Below, in pieces: positions 34,295 through 46,563 of a DNA stretch of 64,000 nucleotides; the stretch's first letter is position 1; the number at the start of each line of letters is the position of its first letter. The translations under genes and the position numbers were made by a program. The notes below the pieces were generated by a model. It had not been told where the DNA came from and did not search any database. It worked only from the letters and a program-made list of their open reading frames with translations. Origin of the DNA: Xiphias gladius (taxonomy: Eukaryota; Chordata; Actinopteri; Istiophoriformes; Xiphiidae); assembly GCF_016859285.1 (NCBI RefSeq), contig NC_053414.1, positions 8,568,517-8,632,516 of the forward strand, in the 5' to 3' direction.

Positions 34295-34735
34295 GGCCCA
34301 GAAGACATCCCTTCCTTATGCACTCCCAATGTAAGTGATGCAGGACAAAATCTACAATCCTGGCTTTGTGCAAAAATGAATTCCAAGGTGTTTCTGAAGC
34401 TAATGCGAAGCTTCGGCAGTCCGAGTTTGACTAATCAAGTGGGGATCTTCTAAAGCTTCAGTGCTTTTTAGTACAAAATTCGCTTTTTGCGTTACTATCC
34501 CTCCACTGTAGCTCAGCAGGAAAAAACTGGGGAACCATTAACGGGAAATTTCGTACTAAAAAGACTAACTTGGGAAGATACCCACTTGATATGACAAAGT
34601 CAGACTTCTGAACTGCTATATTAACTTCAAATAAACACTGGAATACATTTTTTACACAGAATGAAGAATGTAGATCTTTTCCCCCCATCTCTTACATTGG
34701 AAGTGCATTAGGAAGCTATTTCTTAAAGGCCACTA
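34295..34735. mobile_element. Foldback (inverted-repeat) element in the trip10 3' flank
   Basis: The left arm (about 34295-34480) contains CTTCCTTATGCACTCCCAAT, AATCAAGTGGGGATCTTC and TTTTTAGTACAAAATT. The right arm (about 34546-34735), read in reverse, gives CTTCCTAATGCACTTCCAAT, ATCAAGTGGGTATCTTC and TTTTTAGTACGAAATTT in the same order. Arms of about 180 bases flank a 65-base spacer. It resembles a palindromic MITE that I recall from other fish. If transcribed in the trip10 3' UTR it would form a long imperfect hairpin. Confidence 0.8.
34630..34635 (+). terminator. trip10: Candidate poly(A) signal AATAAA for trip10
   Basis: Perfect hexamer about 1.1 kb after the stop, inside the right arm of the foldback element. 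Others lie at 35992-35997 and 36272-36277. Which is used cannot be decided here. Confidence 0.3.
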
Positions 34736-36010
34736 TGAACCGGAGGAATCATTAGATAGCAAAAACTGTTCCATGTACATATGGGCAAGCAAGTAATGTT
34801 ACAAGACAGACTTGAAAAAATGTGAACCTGAATCCTTTAACTCCATATGATACATTACAGTTTCTCTACTACAGCAAAGATTTGCATGAAAACTTGCTTT
34901 CCAGTGTTTTTGTGAAATTTAAAAGCACAATTGTTAAAAATGATCAAAGTTCAGTAAAAATACAGAATTTATCATTTTCTAAATCCTGTGAACTGGCTGT
35001 ATTTGAGGTTGCGGCCTCTGTGCAGCTTCAGAGATCATCATATAGCACTGACATTGTGAAATCTGATAATAGGTGGCACTCAAAAGTAGATAGTAGGCAA
35101 TCATTTAGTCACGTTCCAATGTTGCACAAAAGTGGCTGGACTCTTGTGTTGGAGCAGTCTCAGTTCTGGGAAACAAGTGGTGCTTTGGCTATTTTTATTT
35201 CTCATGTTCTGGTTTTACATGGTGTAAACCACCTATTTTCATAGTGTGAGCCTCTAGACCTCTGAATCTTGCTCTTGTTGTCTTTCTGCAAAAAAAAAAA
35301 CAAAAAACAAAAAACAAAAAAACTTATTCCATTATTCCAACTTGAAATGCAGACGACCTGTTCAACCAAATTTCAGAAGAATCAATGACACCAGGATAGA
35401 TTTCAGAGGGATGAAATGGGGGTTTTGAGATTTAGCTCCTCGCCGGATCGCTGCCAAGAACGATGAATGGTGAAAAATAACATTTTTTAAGCACTTTTAA
35501 AATCTGGTTGGATTATTTAAATTATAATTTGTCTGATATGGTTTTCCCACATAAGTCAATTAACTAGTAAAAAAGGTTTAACTGCTGGACACTAGATGTC
35601 TCCTACTTTGCTGAAAAGTGAGGTTTCAGCGTACATGCACCAGAGTTTTTCAAGTTTAGAGAGGTATGAGATCAAATTTGGTGTCAGCACATACCCAATT
35701 CTGCACAATGACGGTCAAACATCCGAGAGAAGTAACAAGAAGCGCAACATGATTTTGGAGTGGAGACATAAGGTTTGCTCATCTCTTTCTGTACCATTCT
35801 GTCCTGCACTAGTAAATGTTTTCTCAACATTTAAGGGGTATTATTGTATGTTCCATTTTTAAAAAAGAAAATGTATGAATTTACATGTATCATTTGAGTC
35901 ATAAATTAGAAAAAAAAAAAAAAAAGCCTGATTTCTTGTGTTTTTTGTTTCTCAACAGTGTTATTTATGAGGATAAAAAAAACAACTGCCAAATAAAAAG
36001 TAAACATTAA

Positions 36011-36016
36011 TTTATT
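36011..36016 (-). terminator. sh2d3a: Candidate poly(A) signal for sh2d3a
   Basis: TTTATT on the plus strand is AATAAA on the minus strand, 480 bases after the sh2d3a stop. It would give a short 3' UTR. Confidence 0.35.
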
Positions 36017-36497
36017 GTTAGAAACACTGAAGTGAAAAAAAAAAAACCCAAACAATTTCCAGTGTGGTCCCTTACAGCAGCAGTTCATGTACAAAGGGAG
36101 CTAACTTAGTTTTAATAACGTTCATTAATGTTCATGCTGGTCTTTTGGAGCCTCCAGTATCTGAGTATCAGAAACACACATTTGGAAAAGTAAACAGATG
36201 CAAGTTTTTGGGTAAACAATGTCAGATTTTTCCTCTAAAAAGGAAAATGAATCAAACACAGCCCTTTTCACAATAAAGGTCTGTCCGCACATTACAGATA
36301 AAATTTATATACAAGTCAAGTTGTCACATGACAAGCTAGACAAACAGTCACTCACATCTCAGCAAGGAAAGGAAAAAATTACTTCTCCCTCTGTCTGCGA
36401 TGTTAGGGGGCAGATGTCTGCCCTTGCCACCAGGAAACACCAGAATGCAACAAAAAACGTCCCTTTTTCATCTTCACTTGCTGATTTCGCCTTTCAC

Positions 36498-39400
36498 CTA
36501 GTGAAACTGGTCTTGCTGCTCAGGTTGTTGTGGGGTGATCTCCACGGGTTCCAGTTTATCGGAGAGAACACACAGAATTTTGTCGAACTTCTCGTAGCGC
36601 TCATTTCTGTCGGCCAATGCACCTGACTGACCCCAGAGCAGCCGCAGGGCGAACTCTGTCCGGAAAGCCTCCAGCAGCTCAGGGATTGGCTCCCAGCCTC
36701 CTGGTGAAGCAGTGCGACGGACATTTGATCAGATCAGATGCAACACATGATGGACTTACCTACTTTCTGCCAGAGCAACTGTTTATTTTTACCTTTACAA
36801 TAAGCCTCATGCAGGAACCATTTGATATAGTGATACAAGAGAATTTGTTGCATTCACCAATTTTTTCGTACTTGGAATTTTCTCAAACGAAACTCGTGAG
36901 TGATCCACGACCTGTCGCATACGTCACGTACATAAAGTCTGCCTCGCTCCACAGGAGGGAAAACACTTATTTGACTTAAAATCACGATGCCTTAACCTCA
37001 ATGAATTTAGAGTTTATGTTCCCAAAATCTACTAAAACTAAAATGAATAACTAAAATAAACAATGATTTGGGGAACAGAATATTAATTATCATCAACTTG
37101 CCAATTTGAATTTCCCCTAATGCAACTAAATACATTTCTAAGTTTGTTAGGTTTTTGTGTGCTGATTTCTGACAGCAGGACCTGCAGTGGTAAAGTTTAT
37201 CTTTGTACTCTTTGGTGAAATTTTTGTGATTGAAAGCTGCCTACAAACGGCAGCGTTACAGAGAAATGACATTCACAATGTGTGCTGCTGGCAGAGTTAA
37301 GAGAGTTTGGTTAATCTGTTTTGAAAAACTCGAAAGAAACGAACTTCACAGAAAACATCAAGAGATGTAGGATTTTGTTTTATGCGGCCGATTGCGTCTT
37401 TGAAAAAGAGAGGTATCACTGTACGTGTATGTGTGTACCTGTGAGCAGAGTGTGTGCATGCTTCTGATAATCCTGGGCGTGTAGCGCATTACTGCGAGCT
37501 GATTGAAGAACATCGTAGAGAAGCTGACAGCCTCGCTCGCTGTTCTCGACCGGGTCCTCGCCCTCCATCACCATCAGCAGAGGCACAAGGTGCGGCATGG
37601 CTATGGCACCCTGAACCACAGAATCTACAGAAAAACATATGAACACACAGAAAACGTAAAACCAAAGGCACTACATTAACTGGTTTAAATGCTAGATGTA
37701 GCACGTGTTTTTCCCCAGTAGAACTTAACACAATGAAAGGAGAAGCGCGACGATTTTAGACATCATAGTCTGTTTAGTAGTACTGCCTAAGACTTGTAAA
37801 GATGTGAAAAAAGTTTTATGAAGCCCTTTGTGGCTCTAGAGGGAGCTGTGTGAAGTCTGATAAACTGTCTCGAGTGATGTCATTTGAGTCAGCATTGGTT
37901 GGGGCTGAAGATAAGTTTGAAATGAAATTTAAAAAAAAAAAAAAAGGGAGGGTGTGGAGGTAGAACCAGACATCTGTCACGCGCTCCTCATCGCTGCTTG
38001 TTGCAGAAATTGCCTATAATGCAATTTTACTTTCACAACAGACTACATTAGATGTTACACACATAAAAGTCATATCTTAAACAAAAGTGCCAAAAGTTTG
38101 CTTTTATGGTGGTAAATTGAATATCAGGTAATAAATGTTTGGTCAGAAAAGATAAATAATCTGAAGACATCACTTTGGGTACTGGGGATCTGCGATTCAC
38201 TATCCTCTGAATTATTTATTTTTTACACCCAATAATCAATCAATAATTAAAATGAATTGTTAGCTTTAGGCCTACAAATTTAGGATACATACTTACAAGG
38301 CATTAGTAACGTACATATACACACACGTGTAAAAAGCCAGTTCATATTTTGATGAGGAGAAATAACCCCTGAATATTAAGAATAAAGAAAAAAAATGATA
38401 TAAAATGTTCTGAAAGTAATTTGTTCCGTGGCTTTAGATTTTTTTGGTTTTACACTGAAGACAAAACTAAACGACTGCAGGTCCTATCAGCTGTTCCGTA
38501 TTTAAGCTCTTTCAACACCTCAGCACACTTACGTCCATTTAATTTCTTTCAGAAAAAAGAAAAAAAAAAAAGAAAAAACAGAAAAGCTGTTTAACTGGGA
38601 GGGTCGCACTTCCAATTTGTAATTACGAGTTTGAAAAGTCACACTGGACAAAAGCACCTGCCAAAGGAATGTGATGTCAACTCCACCACTCACCGTCTCC
38701 ATCGTTCAGCGAGTTCATGAAGGGTTTGAGTGTCTTTTCAAATAAAACTGCACTCTCTGTGTGGTTCCTCCTCAGCGCTCGCCACGTCATCTGCAGTCGC
38801 ACTATCTGCACACGTGCACACACCAATATATGTGTAAGGCCATTTCAGCCATTTTTCCACTGTGCATAGCTTTACATAGAGCAAGCATATCTTTGTCATA
38901 ATTACACCACCTGAGGCATCTCCAGAGCCTTCATCACGGCTGAGAAGGAGTAGAGGTTGTGGGCGTGCTCTTTCAGGGCCTGAGCCAATAAGATTAATTT
39001 ATGTAAAACAGTCGCCCTCTGGCTCACGGTCCCCGTGCAGCCCAGGATGTCCACGGCAACTCCCAGTGCCATTAGATGATGCCTAAAAAAAAAAAAAAGT
39101 CTCAGAGTACTCTGAAATTAAAGCATAGAACAATAAATAATGAAGATGTTCTAAAAAAGGAATCATGGTATCTTAAATCCTAAATTTAATCTAAATTTTT
39201 GACTCATCCAGCAGCCGAACACACTTTTGCAACGTTCTTTCTACAACTGAAATGAAACACTGTTCAGAAAGTTCATCCCAACACTGTTGCAGAATTTCCC
39301 ACAAATGTGTTGCACTTGCAGGTTGCTTTTCTTTCACTTTCTGTCCAGTTCATCCCAAACCAGCTCCATGGGGTTTAAGTCTGGAGACTGTGCTGGTCTT

Positions 39401-40486
39401 ACATCATTTGAAGCTACCGTCTGGTTCTGTTTTTTTATAGTTTTTTGGGTCATTTTCTTGCTATAGGATGAACCACTGACCAACCAGTCTGTTTCCCTGT
39501 TTTACTTACCTTGTTCTCACCATTATTATAGCAATATACAGTTCTACTTCTTGCAGTACAGTGTTGTCGTAATAATGTATCAGAGGGTGCAGTAACACAG
39601 TTTGTTCCAACACTGCCTTTGTACAGACAGTGGGTTTGCAAGTAATAATCTAAAGTTGGGGCACCTGTGGGAATTGTTTGCATCAACTTTCAAGGCTTCA
39701 TTTACTTCCATTCCATTTACCTTGGGCAGTTTCCCCACTTACCTTTGTACCACTTAAGGCTTTTTGTTGGACCTGAACTGCTTAAATTTCAACAAAAACT
39801 GGTTAAAATGGGGTTGGTTCTGCAACGTTTGACCTACCTACCTTTTGATCTATTCATCCACCTTTTTTTTAAGTGTATAAAGTGTGTTAGCTTCATGTAC
39901 CTTTCCAACAAATCCTGTCGTAACTGGTGTCCATGTGGCAGAGTCACAAGCTCCAGCCCCGATCCAACTCCCATAATCCTCTTCTGCTCATCCGTCACCC
40001 CAACAATTCGTGCTACCTGCAGTATCACAACAATGATAAATCCATGGCCTTTGGTCTTTGAAGTTTACTGAAAACACCAAATTATAAACCAGGGCCCATA
40101 TTTATCAAACAACTGAAAGTAAAATTTTATTTTACTTAATTTGATCTTAATTAAGAATAAAAATTGTTAATCAAATTTCTTACAACTTAAAAATACTTGT
40201 TAAGCTTTAAGCTCGAGAAGTCTGTTAACAGTAGGTCCTAAATGGCTGGAGCACAACAATAAAAATAAAGTGTACTGTATAATGATTCTGAAAATCTACT
40301 TGGTCAAGTTAAATGTTCACTGACCTGGCAGTCAACACTGAGCATGTGCAGAGCGGTGGTGTTGGAGTCCGAGCTGTTGAAGAGCTCCTTGACCACGAGC
40401 AGGACGCTGGGCTCCAGAGGTCGGTTGTTCTCCGGTAAAAGCAGCGACTCAAACTGATCCAGCTGGAAACATGACACCGACTCCAC
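36498..40486 (-). other. sh2d3a: sh2d3a C-terminal Cas-binding RasGEF-like domain
   Basis: Six exons encode VESVSCFQLDQFESLLLPEN through the stop at 36498-36500. Family landmarks are GSGLELVTLPHGHQLRQDLL, ALGVAVDILGCTGT, YSFSAVMKALEMPQ, LRRNHTESAVLFEKTLKPF and ERYEKFDKIL. In the paralogues this Cdc25-like fold adopts a closed form without exchange activity and binds the focal-adhesion-targeting domain of p130Cas-type proteins. Its preservation argues that this is a working gene. Confidence 0.9.
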
Positions 40487-43400
40487 CTGCGATAGTGTGC
40501 GGACAGTGCATACGTACATCATCACTGTGACAACTGGCGGCAAAAGGAGGTCACTCGATTGGCCATCACAGGACAGAGACAACATGGCCGTAGGTTGTCT
40601 CAAGATTAGGCCAGCATTAACAAAAGCCAAGCTCCATCTCAATCTGTCTTCAGCAGCATGGGAAGTTTTAATTTTATGTTGCTTTGGTTGCAGAGCTACA
40701 GTGTATCTCAGATTGCTAGCTGCACTCATTTCAAAGATTATAATCCTGATCAGCTCCTCTTAATCACCATCTTCAAAACTGAGGGATATTTTAGAATAAT
40801 TGCTACATTTCTGTACATTGTCTTTCACTGTTTAATGATCATACAAGTAGCTTTGCATGTTTTAAAACACATACTACAAATCACTGATATCTGTTTTTCT
40901 GTTTGATGTGAAAATCTATTAGCAGACCCTTGAGTCTGCATTTATTTTTTGTCAGTGCATCATGAATCGTTGTGTGGTAATACAGCTGCTACTAATGATT
41001 ATGTTCATTAAACTTACAATAATTTTTCTTGATTAAGCGACTAATTATTAGCTGTATTTTTCTCTATATGTTGTCAAAAAATAGTGGAAAATTTCCAAAA
41101 CAATTTCACACAGCCGACGTGCCATATTCAAAATGCTTTTTTTTTTTCCTCTGACCAACAGCACAAAACCAAGAAGTATTCAAATTTACTGTCATAGAGG
41201 ACTAGATAAACCAGAAAACTGTTATATTTGGGAAGTTGGAACCACTGACCACGTTTTGGCATTTGTGGTTAAAGAAATCTCTTGATAGTTTGGTTTTATA
41301 TATATTAAAAGGAAATGAGTAGAAACCATTTGAAAATCTAAAACCACCCACGATGGTTTTGAAATTAAGGAACTAATACTTGGAAAACACTGGTTTGGCA
41401 TTTAACCTCCATATATACTTAAAACCTAAGCAAACAATGAAAACTACAGACAGTAAATAAAATTTCATTAATACAAACATGTGGCCGTTCAAAATGGCAA
41501 TCTTCCACTTCCTCAGCCGCCTTCCTCTGCAGCTCTTTGTCAAACAGCAGCTGTGATGATGCCTCGTTCTTCTGGGCCTCCAGGAAGTCAAAGGAAGTTT
41601 CTGTGAGGCGGGCACGGCTCTGCCACTTCTCCTCTGCACGTAATCGGTCCACGTGGCCCTTCCGTCGGGAATGTGGCACCTGGACACAACAGCCAGTGGA
41701 AATAATCTCTCATTTCCCCAAATAGCGAAAGAGGAAAAAAAAAAAAAAAAAAAAAAGGATCAACTGAGCTGCGAGTGAATCGTAGAATTTTTTACCTGGA
41801 TGACAAGCTCAGTGTAGAAAGAGGTGGGGTCTTCGTCTGAGTCCGTGGGTGGAGGAAACATGGCACTGGGGAAAACGGCAGAGACCCTGAGAGGTTTAGG
41901 GGGAGCTCTGGGGTGCAGCTGTCCATCCGAGCCTCGTAAAGTTACGCCGCCACCTGCAGGCACAGCGAGGGGGAGCTATGAGTGTGTGTTGTGTATCATA
42001 GGTTCAAAGAGGAAGCCTGCGTGCCTGTGTATGCATGTTACCTGGATGGGACGGGCGAGTGTGTCGTGGTCGTGGGCTCAGCAGGGGTTCGCTGCCTGTG
42101 CGAAACACTGGGGAGATGGGGGCGGGGCCGGTGTCCTCTGACGGAGTGGTCAGTGGAACACCTGGAGGAAGAAGAGTGACAGCAACCAGGTGAAAAATAA
42201 ACCACACGGCGTTGTCAGGGCTCCCAGCCACTGCTAGCATTAAGAAAAATAAATATCATAATGACAAAGTCATTTATTAATAAAATGCAACATCAAATAT
42301 TAATTATATGTCTAGTATGTCAGCAAATATTGGCATTTATGTAGGTTCGCCTGAGCCGCTTTCTTTACACGTCCAGTGGGCATTTGCATTGTGTCCAGCA
42401 GCCATGACAGAGTCCGAACATGACACAGCCACATCCTGTGGACATTAGGGGTTAACGCTGAGGGACCCGTGTGTAATAGTTTGCATGTATATGATAATGT
42501 ACCTGTTCGTAGGTTACTGTCAGACTGCGCAGACTGAAGCGAAGGCCTCCGTCCCACATTCTCCAAGTTAGCAGGCTGACTTCCGCTCCTGCCACACATA
42601 AAATAAAGTTCATGAGCATGTTTACTTGTATTTGTTTGACTACATGTAGTGCGTTTCAGCACAATACATGTGTACGTTCACTGCACTACATTTCAACAGA
42701 CTTCCTCCCACCTTAGCAGCGGATTGATGCCCTGCAGTGCGTCAGTGTACGTGGAGCTGAAGCTGCGTCTTTTGTCGGGTTCAGTGCGCTTTTCTCCCCC
42801 CGCGCCGCCACCGCTGCCGCCGCCGCTGCTGCCTTTGGGCTCCGCATGCTGCTCGATGATGACACGCAGAGGAAGGGTCCGTGTGATTGGGTGAAAGATC
42901 ACAGCACCTGATGCCTGGGAGATTGGCCGACGGCCGCCCACGTAGAACCGGATCAGAGCGGGAACATTGTCAAAGCGATCCTCCTCAAACTGGAACAGCT
43001 CCCGAGAGTAGCCCTGTCACACGGACGGAGGCACACACTTAATATTTATCAAGCAGAGCCTTTGAAAAGGAATAGTCCAACAAAAATCTACCTTTTCAGT
43101 GATGGATTCTCACCCCCAAGAGGCGAGTAAAGTGGCTACTGTAGCTTTAGCAGAGGTCATCTTGGATTTATAGAAGTTACAATAGTTACCCAGATTCACA
43201 GCAAAATGTTGAAAAAAAGAAAAAGCATCAGAAGTTCATAAATATTTCTCAAACCACTCTTGCAACATAATCCACTTCTGCCCTATTGGTCTGCATGCTC
43301 AGCATGTTCCAATCAATCATCACTTTGTCAAATTAATCACTAAATATTTCTGCCAGAGTTTCAGAGCTGTGAGGGAACAATAGTGCAGCATAGAAATAGT

Positions 43401-46230
43401 GTATGTGTAGTGTGTATGTTTTGACTGCGAGTGTTTGGAACATACTGAATATACGGATCAATGGCGGAGAGGTGGATTATAAATTATACTAAAATACATG
43501 TTACCAAAGGCAGAAAATTCCCACATGTTAAGAAGCTGAAACCACTTAATGTTTGGCATTGCTGCTTATTAAATTATTTTAATGATTAAATCAATTATCC
43601 CCCACTTGCTGCCCAACGACAACACACACACACACACACATAACACAAACGCACCTTTTTGGGACGAAGGACCACTCGTATGATCTTAAAGTGCATGGGC
43701 CCGTTCTTCCAGAAGCAGCTCAAAACATAGTCACCAGGGGCAGAGCTTGAGTCTCGGACCAGGAAGTCTCCGTCCCTCTCAAACAGAGACTCTGCAGCCT
43801 GGAGACAAGTCAGCGGGTGAACTTGGTCAGCTGGGCATGGAGATTCACACGTGTGTCGACGTCATACTGTATATGACTTAGGCCTGGCGTAAGTTGCACA
43901 AGAGGTTCTAGAACTACACTTTATTTGCTTTCTTAGATGTTACATGTCTGTATGGTAAATATACTCATTTGCCAGTTTTTTTTTTTGGTACAACTAGCTA
44001 AAACTAATGCAGTCTAATGCAATAAATCCTCCCATCCTTATGCTAAGCTAACTGGCTGCTGTCTCCAGCTTCATATTTAATCATACAGATGTGAGAGTGG
44101 TATTGAAGTAACTCTTCTTAACAAGGAAGTGCACATCCATACTAAAAGTCAATCTATTCCTCTAATTTGTGTGTATAAAAATGTTTTATTAAGTGTAAAT
44201 ACAGTTAGAATAGTACGGTCCATAGAGCACCTCTCGGGTCAGTGGTCCGTGGTACCATGCATGGCTCCTCGGGTCCTCGGTGCTGAGCTTCAGCTCTTCC
44301 TCCAGCTCCTTCTTTAACGAGTCCATCTCTCTCCGACCACCAAAAACCTGCAACACACACAGCAGCAGCCAACTTAATTAGTTAATCTGCATGTTGTCTG
44401 TGCTCACATTTTGTACGAGCTGGGGTATAAATGAAAATATACAGAAAAAAAGGCAGCCAGAAAGGAGCAAGTGAGAGTCGGAGAGGCCGTTTGTTTAACC
44501 TCTTACCTTCAGCTGGCTGAGGTATGCAGTGACACTCCTCCTCTTGCTGAAAAACAAGAGAAAAGATGTGATTTGGGCTACCAAATTAAACCCGAGGGAG
44601 CCACAGATGATGGTTCCATGTTTTTTCTCTGACCATGAACAGTACAAGGATGGAAGGCCGAAGCCAAGGTCTGGGTCTGTCATTAACACCAGAACAAATT
44701 GAGGGACTTTTAATAGCCTGCCTCTTTTTTCTCCTTCCTTCCTCCCTAAGCTTCCAACTTCCTGCCTCTAAACACAAGACTAACAGATGGACAGCTCTGA
44801 GAACTCACAACAGGGCTGAACTCAATAACTCAATGACTCCCACTGTGCTCCAACAGTGTTGTGAGGGTTGCTTGTTTACCCTGCTTTGACCCTGAACTAC
44901 AACCATAACTATTAACATCCACTGAACAAAAACAAATACACATCTTTTTGTTATATTTACACTGATTCACCTAATTCAGCCCAGTAGAACAGTCGTTCAG
45001 CATATTTTCCTCTCATTAAGGTTAGAATATTCGGGTTTGGTTGAAACTGTTTTAGAGAGAGAGAGTTGATTCAATTTTATGTCCATTTTGGAGGCTGCCG
45101 TTTTTTTGGCACTGTTAATTTGAACTCCCTCTCTCCACTTACAAATCCAACCAGGCTAGAGTGACGTGGCGTTTTAACCCCTTGTTTATTGGGTTTTACA
45201 ACAAAAATCTACATGAATCTTACTATTCTTAAAAAGTTGCTCCACAACAGCTTTTAAAGTCTCATCCTATGTCCTGCTCTACACTAGGGCTGCGACTAAC
45301 TTTTTTTTCCCCCATTATGGACTTGGTTAATTGATTAATCATTTGGTCTAAAAATGTCAATGTGAATCATTTTCTCTGCTTTTTTTTTTTTTAAACTTAC
45401 CTAACTGTATTCTTGTGATTGATTATCTAGAAAAGCACTCTATAAATAAAATATATCATCATTAACTGTATTGCATTACACTGACAGGTGTCTCCATAAG
45501 TGAGTCTAACTTCGTTGATATATATTTAGTTGGCAGTTTATTAGGAACGCCCAGCTAAAACCTAAACAGTCTAATCCAACAGTCCTGCAATAAATCCTCC
45601 CTTCATGAAGGCAATGATGTTCAGTTTGTGTTAAACCTTTTTTAGAGAGGCGTTGATTCAACTGCATGGTCATTTTGGAGGCTGCAGTCTGTGATCCTTG
45701 TATTACTTTGTCCAACCCATTTACATCAATGAGGTTAGGCTAAAGACCTGTCTAACGGAAACACCACTCGGTAAAATGTAATACTAGTTCAACAGCAGCA
45801 CAATGACATCCACTAAAATGATAGTACAGTTGAATCAATGCCTCTGGGAACAAATTCAATAAAAACTGAACATTATTGCCTCAGTGAAGGGAGGATTTAT
45901 TGCAGGACTGCTTTTGGTTTTAGCTTGGGGTTCCTACCAAACTGGCATCTGAGTGTGATCGGGTGATAACAGATTTAAAATAAAATAACTTTGTGATCGC
46001 AGTGAAATTCACAAACTAGAGGCCTCCGGAATGACAATAAAGCTGAATCGAAACCTCTTTAAATCGTTTCAACAAAAACCTCAAAACATTATTACATTCA
46101 TAGGAGGTAGAGTTTATGGCAGATCTGTTGATTCATTGACTACATTGGGTTTAGCGAGGTGTACCTAATAAACTGGCAAGGACTGTAGCTGTAACTAACC
46201 CAGGGGACAGCAGTAACGTAGACTCTGACT

Positions 46231-46287
<57 letters not shown>

Positions 46288-46505
46288 GGTCATTCAGATA
46301 AATCACAGCTGTGGGATTTGTTGTGAGGTAAGAGAGGTAACATCCTGTTTGAGGGGCGTTGGCCCACGCGGCGCACCAGAGACACCTGTGCAGGGAGCCA
46401 CTATTGTGAAATGCAACCTGAAACCACACGTAACCGTGTTTCAAACAGTTGTTTTTTTTCTTCAGCTTCACCGGCTGGCTGGTATTCCTCCGAGAGATCG
46501 GATCA

Positions 46506-46563
<58 letters not shown>

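Larger units (their letters stand above)
33596..36497. other. Convergent trip10/sh2d3a 3' region
   Basis: About 2.9 kb between the two stop codons. It holds the foldback element, several A/T-rich tracts and candidate poly(A) signals on both strands. A 140-codon open frame at 34822-35244 has no family resemblance, and I take it as untranslated. Confidence 0.6.

Noticed and set aside
34822-35244. 140-codon open frame after trip10
   Set aside because: No recognisable domain, AT-rich composition, lies in the 3' flank, and shows no splice or codon signal beyond openness.
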